Assembly: GCA_944470555.2 (NCBI GenBank)
Contig: OX104128.1
Span: 42,763,920 to 42,827,919 of the forward strand
DNA length: 64,000 bases
DNA from: Heterobilharzia americana
Lineage: Eukaryota > Platyhelminthes > Trematoda > Strigeidida > Schistosomatidae
Reading direction: 5' to 3'
The notes beneath the pieces are model-generated. The model did no database searches. It saw only the letters and a program-made list of their open reading frames with translations, and had not been told where the DNA came from. Both the position numbers and the translations under genes were made by a program. Positions 22,862-34,805 of the stretch are shown here, piece by piece. Each line of letters starts with the position of its first letter. Within the stretch, counting starts at the first letter, position 1.

Positions 22862-23035
22862 TAGTGCCCCAGTGGCCCACTGGATAACTATTTGGTGTTT
22901 GAAGTGATGAGTATGAGGTTAGAGTCTCAGTGACAACAACATCACTCAGTAGAGTGCAGGCGCATCCAGTGGAAGAGTCCCGAATAGGACAAAATTCGCT
23001 TCCTGGATTCCTCTGTTAACCACAACCAAGTATTT
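22862..23035 (+). repeat. Sm-alpha-like SINE, copy B
   Basis: The plus-strand copy matches copy A: AGTGGCCCACTGGATAAC (A-box region), GAGGTTAGAGTCTCAGTG (B-box region), GTGCAGGCGCATCCAG (stem I strand), then the ribozyme remnant and the trailer GGATTCCTCTGTTAACC. Confidence 0.75.
22965..23008 (+). ncRNA. Hammerhead ribozyme remnant, strongly damaged
   Basis: CCAG is followed by TGGAAGA where CTGANGA is required (C3 to T, U4 to G). Stem II GTCC/GGAC remains, the GAA box reads AAA (G12 to A again), and CCTGG forms the stem I partner. Inactive by inspection. Confidence 0.65.
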
Positions 23036-23149
23036 TATCATAATAAATATTCAGGCAATATCAATACATCCGCATGGGAGCCCAAATGCAAATAGAAGTG
23101 GAACAATTATATCCAGTAAAACAACCGAGAGCTTATCAACAAATATTAA

Positions 23150-24117
23150 TATTATTATTATTAGTATTTTTCCCTTGGATTCCTAGCACGCCTCCATTGC
23201 ACTCTCTTCTCTGAAGTCTTCTCAACCTGGCACCACCACTGCCCACAAGCTTTCATTTCTTCCTCACATGATCTCCTCCATGTCACCCTCTCCTCGGACC
23301 ACCAACTCGTCGTTTCTCCTTTGGATTCCACTCGAGGGGCTGACGCGTAATGTCTCAGTGTATGCCCAATCCATCTCCTCTTTCTTCTGCATATTTATTG
23401 GGTGATGTGTTTGTTCTTGGTTGATTGGTTGGTTCCCAGAGTTCCTTCTCGCTTATTCTTATTATTCTGGACATCTGATCTTCAGTGTTAATATCAAGTG
23501 AGCGTAGGCGGCAGCTGTTCATGTGATGTATGTCTGTAGTTTTTTGGAAGTGCTTTTCCTGATGTGCCAATTTTCTGAACAATCGCATAGAAGCACTGAC
23601 TTGACTGACATCAGTGTTGAAAATCAGGATGTTGTTCACACTTTATGCTGAGTGGAGTAGATCTCCTCACTGATTTCAAATTGATGAAAGCCTGTCTTGC
23701 TTTTCCGATGCTGGTTTTGACATCCACATCTGTGCCTGTGTTGCCTGCAGTTGAAACGATGCTGCCTGCCTAGTTACGTGTAGATGAAACAGACTACTTC
23801 CCTTAGGTTTCTACCGTTCATGGTGATTGGTGCTTGTTGTTGATGCTGTTGTTGTTTGCGTATCTTCATCACTTCTGTCTTCTGTACGTTCACCTGAAGG
23901 ATGTCCCGTCTTCACTGCCTCACACCTTCTGTCAACTTGTTAGTTTTCGCCTGTAGATCTTCGAGTTTGTGTGACAAGACATTAAACATAAATCATCATC
24001 GTTGGTGAAATCCAAATCTTCTTCTGAGGTCTTTTCATCTGTCAAACTGCGTATGCCCATCTTCTCACTCCTCACGTTTTGCTGCATGATCCAGTCGACC
24101 ACAATCAGGAAGATCAT
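23150..24117 (-). mobile_element. 5'-truncated RTE fragment, inverted copy of 31186-32100
   Basis: On the minus strand it starts inside the reverse transcriptase ORF (MIFLIVVDWIMQQ) and runs to the C-terminal domain and an (AAT)n tail at about 23145-23170. Its sequence matches the plus strand at 31186 to about 32100 with almost no differences seen by eye, including the same frameshifts and the FTNDDD catalytic-box variant. Beyond about 23235 the two diverge. It is dead. Confidence 0.85.
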
Positions 24118-24245
24118 CGGTGATAGTAGGCAGCATATTATGATTACACTGATATAATTGTGAGCAATAATTTATCCTAGGACTGTTATCAATTAAATGA
24201 CACCGTATCACTGCGTCCCATATCAAACGGACAAATCTAATAGTA
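24118..24245 (+). repeat. Repeat X segment joined to the RTE fragment
   Basis: TATGATTACACTGATATAAT through CATATCAAACGGACAAATCT resembles 24529-24650 in direct orientation. The part from 24118 to about 24230 is also found, inverted, at 31071-31185, where it sits in the middle of RTE copy 2. Confidence 0.65.
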
Positions 24246-24423
24246 TTTCGGACTCTTCCGTTGAATGTAGATGCCTCACAATGAGTGATGTTGTTCCGTC
24301 TAAGACTGGATCTCTTGATTTTTTCAAGTTCAAAACTGAAGAGGAATTGACTCATCTTCCATTCAGAAAGATAACTGGTTATTCTCTCATAGATATTTTT
24401 CGTAATCACTGAACACACATAAC

Positions 24424-24650
24424 GGGAATGAAGCAACACCTATACCAGAGATATGGAAAATTTTAGTACCAGTGGAAACAAAGAATGTGTGGTGACAGGA
24501 CTATAAAAATCAGACGTCGAACGTGGTGTGATTACATTAATGTAATTATGAGCAATCAGTTATCCTGGAAACGTCAGCAGTTAAATAATACTGTATGACT
24601 TTAAGCCATATATCATGTAAACAAATTTAATGTGGAATAACTGAATCTGC
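24424..24650 (+). repeat. Repeat X, copy b (longest)
   Basis: It joins the block seen at 22363 (GGAATGAAGCAACACC) with the block seen at 24118 (TGTGATTACATTAATGTAAT), which shows they belong to one interspersed family. I do not recognise the family. Confidence 0.55.
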
Positions 24651-24944
24651 CCTCTTATTATTCCTGAATGCATAAGTTGACAAGTCTTGCAAAGTTCAGT
24701 GATATAGATTCCTGTTTATAGCTAATCGGTAAATTCATCGTTTCATTCTAAACTGAACAAAAATTCGACAAGTAAAATTGCTATTCACACGTTATCCCAC
24801 TGGATTACACTAGCCCACACGTATCTGAATTGTAATTCAAGTATCCGTAACAGCATGTCAGATAAGCCCAGATAGCATACAACTTCTCTAAGTAGCTAAG
24901 TGCTGATTAAGATGCCGAACATGGCACCAAGAGATTTTTCAATT

Positions 24945-25145
24945 TGGTATTCATCATGGACTGACATTAGTTGGAGGAACATTGAAAACCTGAGGGCACT
25001 GGATAGCTGCTTCTTCCTAGTATAGGACTTCTCAATAGTGCTCACCCATAACGCCACCCCACCAGTGGTCGAACCCAGGACTTTCAGGTCCCGTGAACAC
25101 GACGTTACTATCGAGCGACTGGGTCGGAACCAGCGGTCCATATTT
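24945..25145 (-). repeat. tRNA-derived SINE family 1, minus copy (left arm of inverted pair)
   Basis: On the minus strand: GGACCGCTGGTTCCGACCCA, an A-box-like GTCGCTCGATAGTAACG, a B-box-like GGTTCGACCACTGG, a hammerhead-like block (25000-25041) and the trailer AATGTTCCTCCAACTAATG. The same element in plus orientation is at 25306-25500. Confidence 0.8.
25000..25041 (-). ncRNA. Hammerhead-like remnant of SINE family 1
   Basis: GCACTA + TTGAGAA + stem II GTCC/GGAA + GAAG + short stem III + ATC + CAGTGC. Stem I GCACTA/CAGTGC pairs at five of six positions. C3 is T, position 8 is A, C11.1 is A and A15.1 is G, so it is inactive by inspection, but the layout is hammerhead. Confidence 0.55.
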
Positions 25146-25305
25146 CCAACTTCTGTCACGCATTAGCATGAACATCACCCACTGTCATCGCTGAGTATTT
25201 GTCCTCACGTCCACCAGGTTTGCTCCACCAGTGACTATTTCCCGTTGGAACTTCAAGAATCACCTCTCGAAGCTACTCACCAATGGCCACTGTAAGCTAT
25301 AAATA

Positions 25306-25500
25306 TGGACCACTGGATTCCGACCCAGTCGCTCAATGGTGACGTGTTAGCCACGGAGCCTGAAGGTCCTGGGTTCGACCCCTGGCGGGGCGGGGTTGTG
25401 GGTACGCACTGTTGAGGAGTCCCATACTAGGTTGACGCAGGTACCCAGTGCTCCCAGGTTTCCAGCGCTCCTCCAGCTGATGTCAGTCCATTACGAACAC
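25306..25500 (+). repeat. tRNA-derived SINE family 1, plus copy (right arm)
   Basis: A-box-like CGCTCAATGGTGACGTG, B box GGTTCGACCCC at 25372-25382, a hammerhead-like block, and the trailer CAGCTGATGTCAGTCCATTA. With 24945-25145 it forms inverted arms of about 190 bp around a spacer of about 160 bp. Confidence 0.8.
25404..25455 (+). ncRNA. Hammerhead-like remnant of SINE family 1, plus copy
   Basis: GCACTG + TTGAGGA + GTCC + loop + AGG, then a damaged 3' core (TTGACG where CGAAAC is expected) and CAGTGC. Stem I GCACTG/CAGTGC is perfect over six pairs. C3 is T, as in the other family 1 copies at 25.0 and 44.9 kb. Confidence 0.5.
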
Positions 25501-27737
25501 CTTGAAAAATCACTTAGTCCCCACTAACCCTCAAATTCAAGTGAAAGATTCGCCAATTAGAACTTCAGCCTGGTTGACAGCTCAACTAGAGCACCTTGAT
25601 TCCAAATTACAGCCATTTACCATTATCTCTAGTTTAACTGAATTTATTAAGTGGATGAAGTATCAGACCATCCAATATTTTGTGTGAAGTAGTTTAAAAT
25701 CAGCGGCATATAGATTAGAAATCTTCCTTAAATCATTCTAGGTTTGACAGTAGACTATTTAAATGGCTTTTGTCATCTGCATGTTAATCTAAGAACTGTT
25801 GCTTATTGGTCTAGACACTCATCCTAATGGGTGTCATTAGCCTTACACAATAATTGTAGCTTGTTGTCTACGGCATGGAAGTGCCCGTGGTTGTTTAGTA
25901 CATTTTCTTTTTAGTTCCGAAAAACATCTAAATCAATTGTGTTTTCTTTACTTGAATTACCGGTTTACGTCACCGACAGATGTTGTAGCTAACTACTATT
26001 CAGAACTAGCTATTATTCAGACCTTACTCATTTGTCTAGTTCACACAGATCGGTAGACCAACTAGTATGTGACGATAAATTTGAATAATGATAGGATTTA
26101 ATCGATTCAACAAAATGAGTATAGCGTCGCACAGCTTAGAGGTCCCACCGTATTCAAGGCAGATAAACTTCAACCAGCCCACAAAACTGGGTATCTTCAT
26201 TTGTTGCCATCTGTCGACCAGCCATTTAACATGATTTTTAGCTGTTGATGAGTTACTAGATGGACTCAACATACATCTCAGTACTCTTAATCAATATGAA
26301 TATCTAGATATAGATATTATACCATTCACTTAATCCGTCGTTTCTAGGTATATGCTGAACTAGTAAATCAGAGTATTAGAGAGTAGTCGTTCTGTCTTAA
26401 ACATCAAAATATCTGTTTCAAAGGCATTGAAAACTGGAAAATGTAAGCTAGTGAGTTAATCACTAAAATTTCTTTTTCACATAAATTTATATGATTGCAT
26501 TCCAAACATCTGTGAATAGTCACTTTTTAAGTAGGTTAATCAATACTGACAAGATTGCATACATTTGGATCAATGTTTCTTGGTCGCAGAATTATATTAG
26601 AAAGTCAGTGCATATCGATTGTTTACCATGTCTTAATTTGTACTTCCTTGCAAGCTTACAATTAAGACCTTTTAAATATCCTCAACTCAGTAATTACTGA
26701 GCATTGATTACTGTTGTGGGCAATCGTATTTGAATTGGAGATAAAGGCTGAAATCAAGAAACAATTAGGTTATATCACAAAAGGACAAGTTTTGAGGTGC
26801 TTTCGACGAAATGACAACCCAACAAATCAATAATTCACAGTTTCACACTTTCAAATTTCAACAGTTGATAGGCTTCAGTAAGATTCAAACCAGGAATCAA
26901 TATAACTTCAGTACGTTTTTGCTTCTATTCATATTACTCCAAAAAATATCAAATACTGAAAAAAATTGCTTTTAATTCACTAACTTTTTTATCACTTTTC
27001 ATCATTCAACTTTGTTTCAATTTGATACAGAATTATCTAGTTTGATAACTAATTAATTCGAATTAATATATGCGATAAGAAATCTTGCATCTACGAAAAG
27101 ATGAATTATGTGAGTGTTTACTGATAATGTTGATTAGTAGTAATGTGTTGACCACCTGATGTCAGGCAGAATTTCAAATATTATCGTTTAAATTTACCAT
27201 TGAAAAATTAGCTGAGACTGTCAAAAATGAGGTCAATCAAAGATTCTTCAGCAGATTTTCTTCTTTTTTCCATTTATTTAATCTGTTATACATAACTTAG
27301 TTAATCACTAACTGGCCCATTATCAGTGAATTAGTGGTTTATTTTTCGAATATTTATCTTAGGGACTCACTAATATTACTGATCATGTCACACTTTGTGA
27401 AGAGTTTAAGCGTCTACTGCTGACTAGATAATATTTTACACAGTACATCACTGTTTTATTTTAGAAAACGATATGCCTATCTTTGAAGATGAAATGAAAA
27501 GTAGGAGATCAATAAGCCCGCCAAATCGTTTAGATAAGCACTAAACGCCGTCTACAAAAGCTGATAGAAATTTTGTGTCTACTAACATAAACCATCAGTA
27601 GTATAAATATATGCTAAATAATAACGGGCAAGTTATGCTGTATGATTCATTTCACTCTATGGATAAGCCTTCCATTCATCAAGAGCACAAAGTAACAGGA
27701 TGAACCCTGATAAGTGAAAAAGAAAATCAACACATAC

Positions 27738-27875
27738 CCTCAGCCAATCTCTAAGTTCCTTTGATGAATTTGTGTAATGTTCATGATTCATTTCGGCGAA
27801 ACGTCCATGATTGTATAGGAATTTCTTATGTCTGTCGTTCAGTTTTACCTCCAGGTGTCTGGCATCATAATAAAA
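27738..27875 (-). CDS. Plakin homologue exon, spectrin-like
   Basis: A 138-nt phase 0-0 exon (46 residues) with acceptor TTTGTAG and donor AGG|GTATGT. It encodes FYYDARHLEVKLNDRHKKF then NHEHYTNSSKELRDWLR. It continues the preceding exon's NAADFHQ, as plakins have FHQ/YHQ followed by aromatic residues, and leads into SQFDHLNYM of the SH3 exon. Confidence 0.88.
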
Positions 27876-28771
27876 CTACAAATACAAATAAATAAAATTG
27901 AAAAGCCTCAGTTAGTTATCATGAAACTATTGAACAGTCGATTAGTGAGAGAAAAAAACTGTACACGCATCGGAAACATCCTTTATATAGGTCAAATCGT
28001 TACTACACCGTCAGGTTTCAAGATATCTCTACCTTGAGTGTCGGATTCTGATAACGCGACATTTGAATCATTCAAGACGAGTTCTGATGAAGCAGACTTT
28101 ACAAAACAACTGAAAGGTATAGTATGTTGAATAACTAACGTTAGAAGATATGCAAATGATATACCCCTGAATTCTGATACAGTGGTTCATGAGTAAAAAA
28201 TATGACGTAGTTTGTAAATCACCGATTTTCATACTGACGGAAGTTAAGGGAGCATTTTAATAGAATGCTGGATATCGAAATGGAAAGTCTATCCCTTACT
28301 TTTCAAAATCCTTTAGTTGGAGTATTGGAGTTAATTACCGAAGAATCTAGATGACACTGGTCAAATTAGATTAGTTATAATTGTCTTTATATAAATTGCA
28401 TGAATTTCGATATTCATGTATAAGGGTAGGTACAAAAAATCTTGATAGTTTATTCAGTAAGTAAAAGTTCCTGCCTTAGGTTGTTTATTGTAAGAATTTT
28501 CATTATATCTGCTTCATGAATCTGATTTCAACTTTTTAAAATCGAAAAAATGTATTCGGATGAAATCTTCTGAATGAAGTCTTGTAGCGGTTGGCCATCA
28601 TAAACATCGATTGTGTACAGCCATTGAGAAGTGCATGATAAATCTAAGATTATGACTCTTATAGTTTATTATCTGCCAACACAAATCTTCTTTGATATTT
28701 AGGCTGAACTTATTACCATGATCCAATCGAGGTTCATTTACTAGGCTTAATGTTCAGTTAGGTGACTGTTT

Positions 28772-31700
28772 GCCTCGCCTGGTTAATTAGTTCACTAGTT
28801 ACTAGCTGGTCCTAAGCCCGTATAAAGAGGGAAGGTTGGGCATACGGCTAGCAACCCTACCACGGTAAACCAATACAACCGCTACAGAAACTTCAAAGCA
28901 CAAAGAAAACATAGAGAATAAAAATAAAATTATTCCTCGCTGGAATCGGGGAGACGATATGACGCCAGTTGGTGAAAGCCTGCCTTCAGGAAGCCAATTC
29001 ACTGATATGTCTTCTCTCCCTCCATGAAAGCAAATGTAAACATGGGAACATGGAATGTCCACACCATGTATGAACCTAGTAAGGCTGTCCAGATTGCAAA
29101 CGAGATGAGAAGCTATGACATAGAAGTTCTTGGAAGTTGCAAGGAATCAGCAGATGGAATGGAAGCGTCAACTGCAGAGTCAATAATCTACTCCAATATT
29201 GTCACAAAGACGACAACCACAAGCACACTGAGTTTTCAGTGGCTATCATGATGTCCCAAACAGCACCGAAGGTTCTCATGCAGTGGGAACCAGTCTCCTC
29301 CTGCATGGTCACCACAGCAAGATGGATTCAACTCAAAAGGAAGGAAAGTCACAATCACACAATGCTACGCTACACTAAGCACCTTCAAATAATGCAGATG
29401 AAGAGAAGAAGGAGGAATTCAAACAGACAACTGCAATCAGTAGTGGACAACACACCACTCCAGTTGGCGACATCAAAATTCGAATGTGTGGTGTGGTGTG
29501 ACATGAATGCCAAACTGGGAGTAGACAACACAGGAAGAGAACTCATCCATCATCAGTCGAGAAGCACTCGGTGAAATGATGAATCACAATGGAGAACTGT
29601 TCACACATTTCTGTGCATTCAATGATTTGGTGATTGGAGACAGTGTGTACAAACACAAGGATATTCACAAGGCAGAGACATGGATTTCACCAGACACCAA
29701 GACACACTAAAAATCAGATGGACTTAATGTCAATGTGAAGAAAGTGGAGAGGCAGCCAGCCTACTGGACACAAGATCGGATCAGATGAAGGAGAGGAGTA
29801 GATGTAGGTTCACACCACTCACCACTCACAACACTATCTAGTGCAAGGAACCTATCCTCAAAATCAAGTTGAAAGCCTTCAAAGAAGTTGGTGATAGACG
29901 ACCAGAGTTGAAGTTGAACACCCAGAACACAAACTGAGGGACGAAACTACAAACGACATCTTCACGTCAGTCAGCCATAAGGACAAAATGGGAGATATTG
30001 AGCAACATCCCTTAAGGAACCTGTGTGGATGAACACTGGGACGCTTGGAAAGCTGTGTGGAAAGAAACCTGCATAACCATATAAGGAAGGAGGAGGAGGA
30101 AACAGGATGAGTAATGGATCTCGACGGCCACATGGGAACTGATAGAGGAGGGAGAGCAAGATGGTGATGGTGAAGCAGAAGATGAACCAGTGTAGTGCAA
30201 TGCAGTGCAGTGCAGTGCAAGGATGAACAACGAAAAGAGGAACTGAACACAACCTATAAAACACTACACTGGACAAAGAAGTGAAGAAGAGTTCTCGCCA
30301 AGATGAAAGACACTTCTACAACACATTGGCAAGGGAAGCAGAACAGGCTGCTGGTAGCAGAGACCTGACAACACTGTATCAAATAACCAGGTTACCATCT
30401 GGGAGGGAATAGATCAACTCAGACGAACCCAATGAAAGATAGTGTAGGAAACTCAGTTACCGAATAGAGAGGAGAAACAGGAAACATTGGGCTGACCACT
30501 TCAACAAACTCTTGAGTCGTCCACCACCACCTGCAACTCGTCCGGAAATACCATCAGCAGCCCAGCCACAGAACTACCAGTGAACACAAGCCCTCCGACA
30601 AAAGCAAAAGTGAAGTCCTGAACGCATTAAAGCTGCTGAAATGAGGGGAAGCAGCAGGACCAGATGCACTCCCTCCAGAAGCAATGAAAACAGACACAGA
30701 GAAATCAGCAGACATGCTCACACAACTACTGCACAAGGTTTGCAAGGAAGGAAGGACAGACACCTGTCCATTGATTGGAAGAAGGGTTACCTGGTCACAC
30801 TTCCAAGGAACGCTGACCTAAGTGTTTGCAAGAACTGGAGAGGAACCATGCTCCACCCCTGTCCACCTCAAGCAAAATATTATGCCGCATCATCCTGGAG
30901 AGACTAAAGGATGCACTCGATTCAAAATTACAACCGGAAAAGGCTGGCTCGATTCAGGCAGTACAAATCATGTGCCGATCAAATTGCAACGCTACGCTAC
31001 ACATGATCATGGAACAGAGTATACAATACCAGTCAACCCTCTACCTCGACTTCATCGACCTTGAAAAGATTTGTCGGTTTGATATGGGACGCAGTGATAC
31101 GGTGTCATTTAATTGATAACAGTCCTAGGATAAATTATTGCTCACAATTATATCAGTGTAATCATAATATGCTGCCTACTATCACCGATGATCTTCCTGA
31201 TTGTGGTCGACTGGATCATGCAGCAAAACGTGAGGAGTGAGAAGATGGGCATACGCAGTTTGACAGATGAAAAGACCTCAGAAGAAGATTTGGATTTCAC
31301 CAACGATGATGATTTATGTTTAATGTCTTGTCACACAAACTCGAAGATCTACAGGCGAAAACTAACAAGTTGACAGAAGGTGTGAGGCAGTGAAGACGGG
31401 ACATCCTTCAGGTGAACGTACAGAAGACAGAAGTGATGAAGATACGCAAACAACAACAGCATCAACAACAAGCACCAATCACCATGAACGGTAGAAACCT
31501 AAGGGAAGTAGTCTGTTTCATCTACACGTAACTAGGCAGGCAGCATCGTTTCAACTGCAGGCAACACAGGCACAGATGTGGATGTCAAAACCAGCATCGG
31601 AAAAGCAAGACAGGCTTTCATCAATTTGAAATCAGTGAGGAGATCTACTCCACTCAGCATAAAGTGTGAACAACATCCTGATTTTCAACACTGATGTCAG

Positions 31701-32150
31701 TCAAGTCAGTGCTTCTATGCGATTGTTCAGAAAATTGGCACATCAGGAAAAGCACTTCCAAAAAACTACAGACATACATCACATGAACAGCTGCCGCCTA
31801 CGCTCACTTGATATTAACACTGAAGATCAGATGTCCAGAATAATAAGAATAAGCGAGAAGGAACTCTGGGAACCAACCAATCAACCAAGAACAAACACAT
31901 CACCCAATAAATATGCAGAAGAAAGAGGAGATGGATTGGGCATACACTGAGACATTACGCGTCAGCCCCTCGAGTGGAATCCAAAGGAGAAACGACGAGT
32001 TGGTGGTCCGAGGAGAGGGTGACATGGAGGAGATCATGTGAGGAAGAAATGAAAGCTTGTGGGCAGTGGTGGTGCCAGGTTGAGAAGACTTCAGAGAAGA
32101 GGGTGCGATGGAGGCCTGCTACTGAAGCCACTCGGAGCCCAACGGAAGTA
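28772..32150 (+). mobile_element. RTE-clade retrotransposon copy 2, chimeric and inactivated
   Basis: It shares the 5' leader (GCCTCGCCTGG) and the endonuclease start with the copy at 15802 (NMGTWNVHTMYEPSKAVQIA near 29040). The reverse transcriptase is intact up to DLEK near 31060. There the segment holding the catalytic FDSVDR and GVKQGC boxes is replaced by about 115 bp of repeat X (31071-31185). The RTE resumes at MIFLIVVDWIMQQ (31188) through the FTNDDD box and the RISEKELWE region to about 32150. Several duplicated short words (e.g. AGTGCAATGCAGTGC near 30195) and frameshifts are present. No clear target duplication was found. Confidence 0.88.
31071..31185 (-). repeat. Repeat X segment inside RTE copy 2
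   Basis: GATATGGGACGCAGTGATAC through ATCATAATATGCTGCC matches the minus strand of 24118 to about 24230. It replaces RTE reverse transcriptase sequence between two micro-similar joints (AAGATTTG and CTACTATCACC). Confidence 0.7.
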
Positions 32151-34140
32151 TAACAATATTAATACCAGTAAGCTCTACTGAATATTGGTTAGGTCATGTG
32201 TAACTGCCGTTGCTGCAGGAATCATCACAGTACAGCAAGATCCTAGGAGTATAACTGTGCTCTTGTTTTTCTTGCAACAGAATGACAATGATATATTTAC
32301 TTCTGATAACCAGACGTATTAGCGATGTTATGTAGCCATTCTTAAAAGAATGACGAGTAAGAAGTTGGCCTTACACTTATAGACTTCGCCTTACACTTCC
32401 GTCTTCTTTCTTGATCTAAATATTTATATGAGTAACGAAAGAAACTATTCAGAGACAAGTATTTCTATTATTGGTCATGTCTATGTGTTTCGTAATTCTT
32501 TAAGTTGTCTGGTCGGCATCCAATTACGCAATGAAACAGAATTCTGCAACGTGAGCCCTTATGATATACCAAGTAAACGCAATCCTTAAGCAATACAAAG
32601 ATCCTTGATGATCTACTTCTGTTAGAGTACTACTGTTCCCTTAATTTCCACGGGTTCTACCAGGTATCAATTCAAGCAAAACGATAACCATCTTTAAATG
32701 AAATTATTCTGTCAGCCGAATATCTAATATTCCAGTGTACTAGAACCATTTGACTAGAAATTCTTGCTACCTCAAAGATCCATCCCAGGGGTTTTGAACG
32801 TACGACAGTGATTTTAATTTTCACTTAATCTCACTTAAATTCAAACATGACAGGGACTGGAAGCTACTGAAATACAAATCAACGAAGTCTTCTTGATAAC
32901 AGTTAACACCAACGGGTGATTAAAATGAGAAGAATAAGAAAGAAAATATGGTGGCAGCTGATGGTTACCAGTTGTTGAAAATCCTTCAGGAGGAAAAAAC
33001 TTAAAAAAAGGCTAATTGGCGAATATACTTCTGGCAAGAACAGACCATCTATATACTCACGGAGTAGGTGTGAAAAGAATGGACTGCATAAATGCAAACC
33101 ATGTACATAGGTTCCAGTTTTCCCTCAGTTACTTATCAATAAGCCACATTCTGTATAGAACATTAAAACCTACTTCTTAATAATTATCATGGTAAAATGC
33201 AAGTTAAGAATCTGGAACATGACAAAGCAGTTGAAAGTGACAGTTAATTGTCGACAATATCCAAGGTTATTATTCTTAAATCATTTGGCAGACTAGAGGA
33301 AACCCATAATATCCCCTTGAAATTGGTATATGTCTTTTTTTAGAATATGAGTGATTCGAGCAAGTGTTTGACAAAACTTTTACAAACAATGAAAGTTGCA
33401 GTTTGATACTTTTCACCTAAAGTAATCTATGACACTGGTAAATTATGAAGAAAGAGTCTGCTGTTAAGCCGTTGTCCTTGTGATACTTTACGGATATAAG
33501 ATGTAGTTATTAAAAATCGGTTCAAGCAAGAGTGTGTTTAGTCCTCTAATTTTTGAAAGTTCATTGAAGTGGATGAGCGAGTCACACAGAGAACAGATAA
33601 TTAACCCCACATACAGTGAACTACATCGAAGTTACTAGTGGTTAGACGAAGATAACGAACCAGTTCATGAGGTTGTCTACTGTTGCTTTCAACAATAAGG
33701 GAGAAGGCAACATTTATTTTAAGAGTTCTAAATAAATGAACAGAGACTTGAGTGGCATAGTTTAAAATCAAATACATTCGATTCGGATCTCTTCTTGCTT
33801 CTGTCTTTTGCAATATTTGAGTACTTTATATGTTTATTTATTTCCTGCTCATTCATATTCTTCCTTCAATGTATCTTATCTCCCTGCTTATTTTGACCTG
33901 TTTCGACAGTGATGTTGGGTATAATACGTAGGCTAGTTTTCATGTGCGCAGTATTATGTTTTACTCTCTGTATCTCTGTCCTAATAGGCTTTGCAGTCAT
34001 AGACAATAGTAAGCTAATCGACTGTGTATGCAGATACTTAACACAACTGTGAATGAACAAGTTGTTAAATATACTTGGTAGCATATACTGATTCAGGTGA
34101 CACAGACTCCAATAATAGTGAATTACAGGTTGATATGCAT

Positions 34141-34278
34141 CATGGACTGAAATCAATTGGAGAAACATTGGAAACTATGGACAGCTGTTTCGTCCCGCTG
34201 AGGAATCCTATTATGGGACGAAACGGCTGCCTAGTGCTCTTCGCTTTCCAGTGTTTCTCCAACCGATGTCAGTTCATG
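34141..34278. repeat. Palindrome of two head-to-head family 1 SINE ends
   Basis: The left arm 34141-34196 (CATGGACTGAAATCAATTGG ... CTGTTTCGTCCC) is the inverted image of the right arm 34215-34278 (GGGACGAAACGGCTGCC ... GATGTCAGTTCATG). The centre is only 18 bp (34197-34214). Each arm is the 3' end of SINE family 1, from the ribozyme 3' core to the trailer. Confidence 0.8.
34197..34235 (+). ncRNA. Hammerhead-like core at the centre of the palindrome
   Basis: The plus strand reads G + CTGAGGA (34198-34204) + A·TCC/GGGAC stem II + GAA (34220-34222) + ACGGCTGCC. Both core boxes are canonical, but U16.1 is C, so the A15.1-U16.1 pair and the GUC cleavage triplet are lost. The minus strand has the correct 3' half (GACGAAACAGCTGTC) but no CTGANGA box. 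Confidence 0.55.
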
Positions 34279-34805
34279 ATAAAAGCCAACTTAAAATGAA
34301 ACAGTAAATCTCCATTAACTTTCAAACTGAATAATGAATTAATCAGTTGTACAGAAAGCGTGGTCTTTAACAGTGACCGAAATCGCCTATGACATCTGTT
34401 CATCATAACCCCAATAGTATAGTTACCTTTATGCAGGAGTTCATCTGGAAGTTAGTCTCTCTGTCATACTATTAAAGTGATGGAAAAAGATATTAGATCT
34501 AAGTATGAATTAAATTTTTATTTTAAAAAGAGAACTTTAATATGACGTTAAAGTCTTGTTTGCTGGTTAATCGCACCACAGTTCAAGCTGATATGAAGTT
34601 ATAATTTTTAAATGCTTTTATTGGTAGACAAAAGTTATACACTGGGACTTTTTCGCAGTCAGCTTCCGGTGTAACATTGATAAAAATCCGCTCAACTGAA
34701 CTTTGTGAACGTCACCAGTCAATAAGTCTTAATGCAGTAAGTGGACAGAAGGTTTATTATTAAAGCTTGATAGATATAATGTCTATTGATTGGTCGCTGG
34801 GAAGC

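Larger units (their letters stand above)
14674..27737 (-). other. Intron, about 13 kb, packed with mobile DNA
   Basis: It contains the full-length RTE element (15802-19095), tRNA-like inverted repeats (20800-21109), two Sm-alpha-like SINEs, an inverted RTE fragment (23150-24230), repeat X copies and an inverted SINE pair (24945-25500). In 14674-15790, 19107-20790, 21110-22360 and 25510-27737 I see no gene. There is a CA-rich microsatellite near 21425-21455. Confidence 0.7.
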
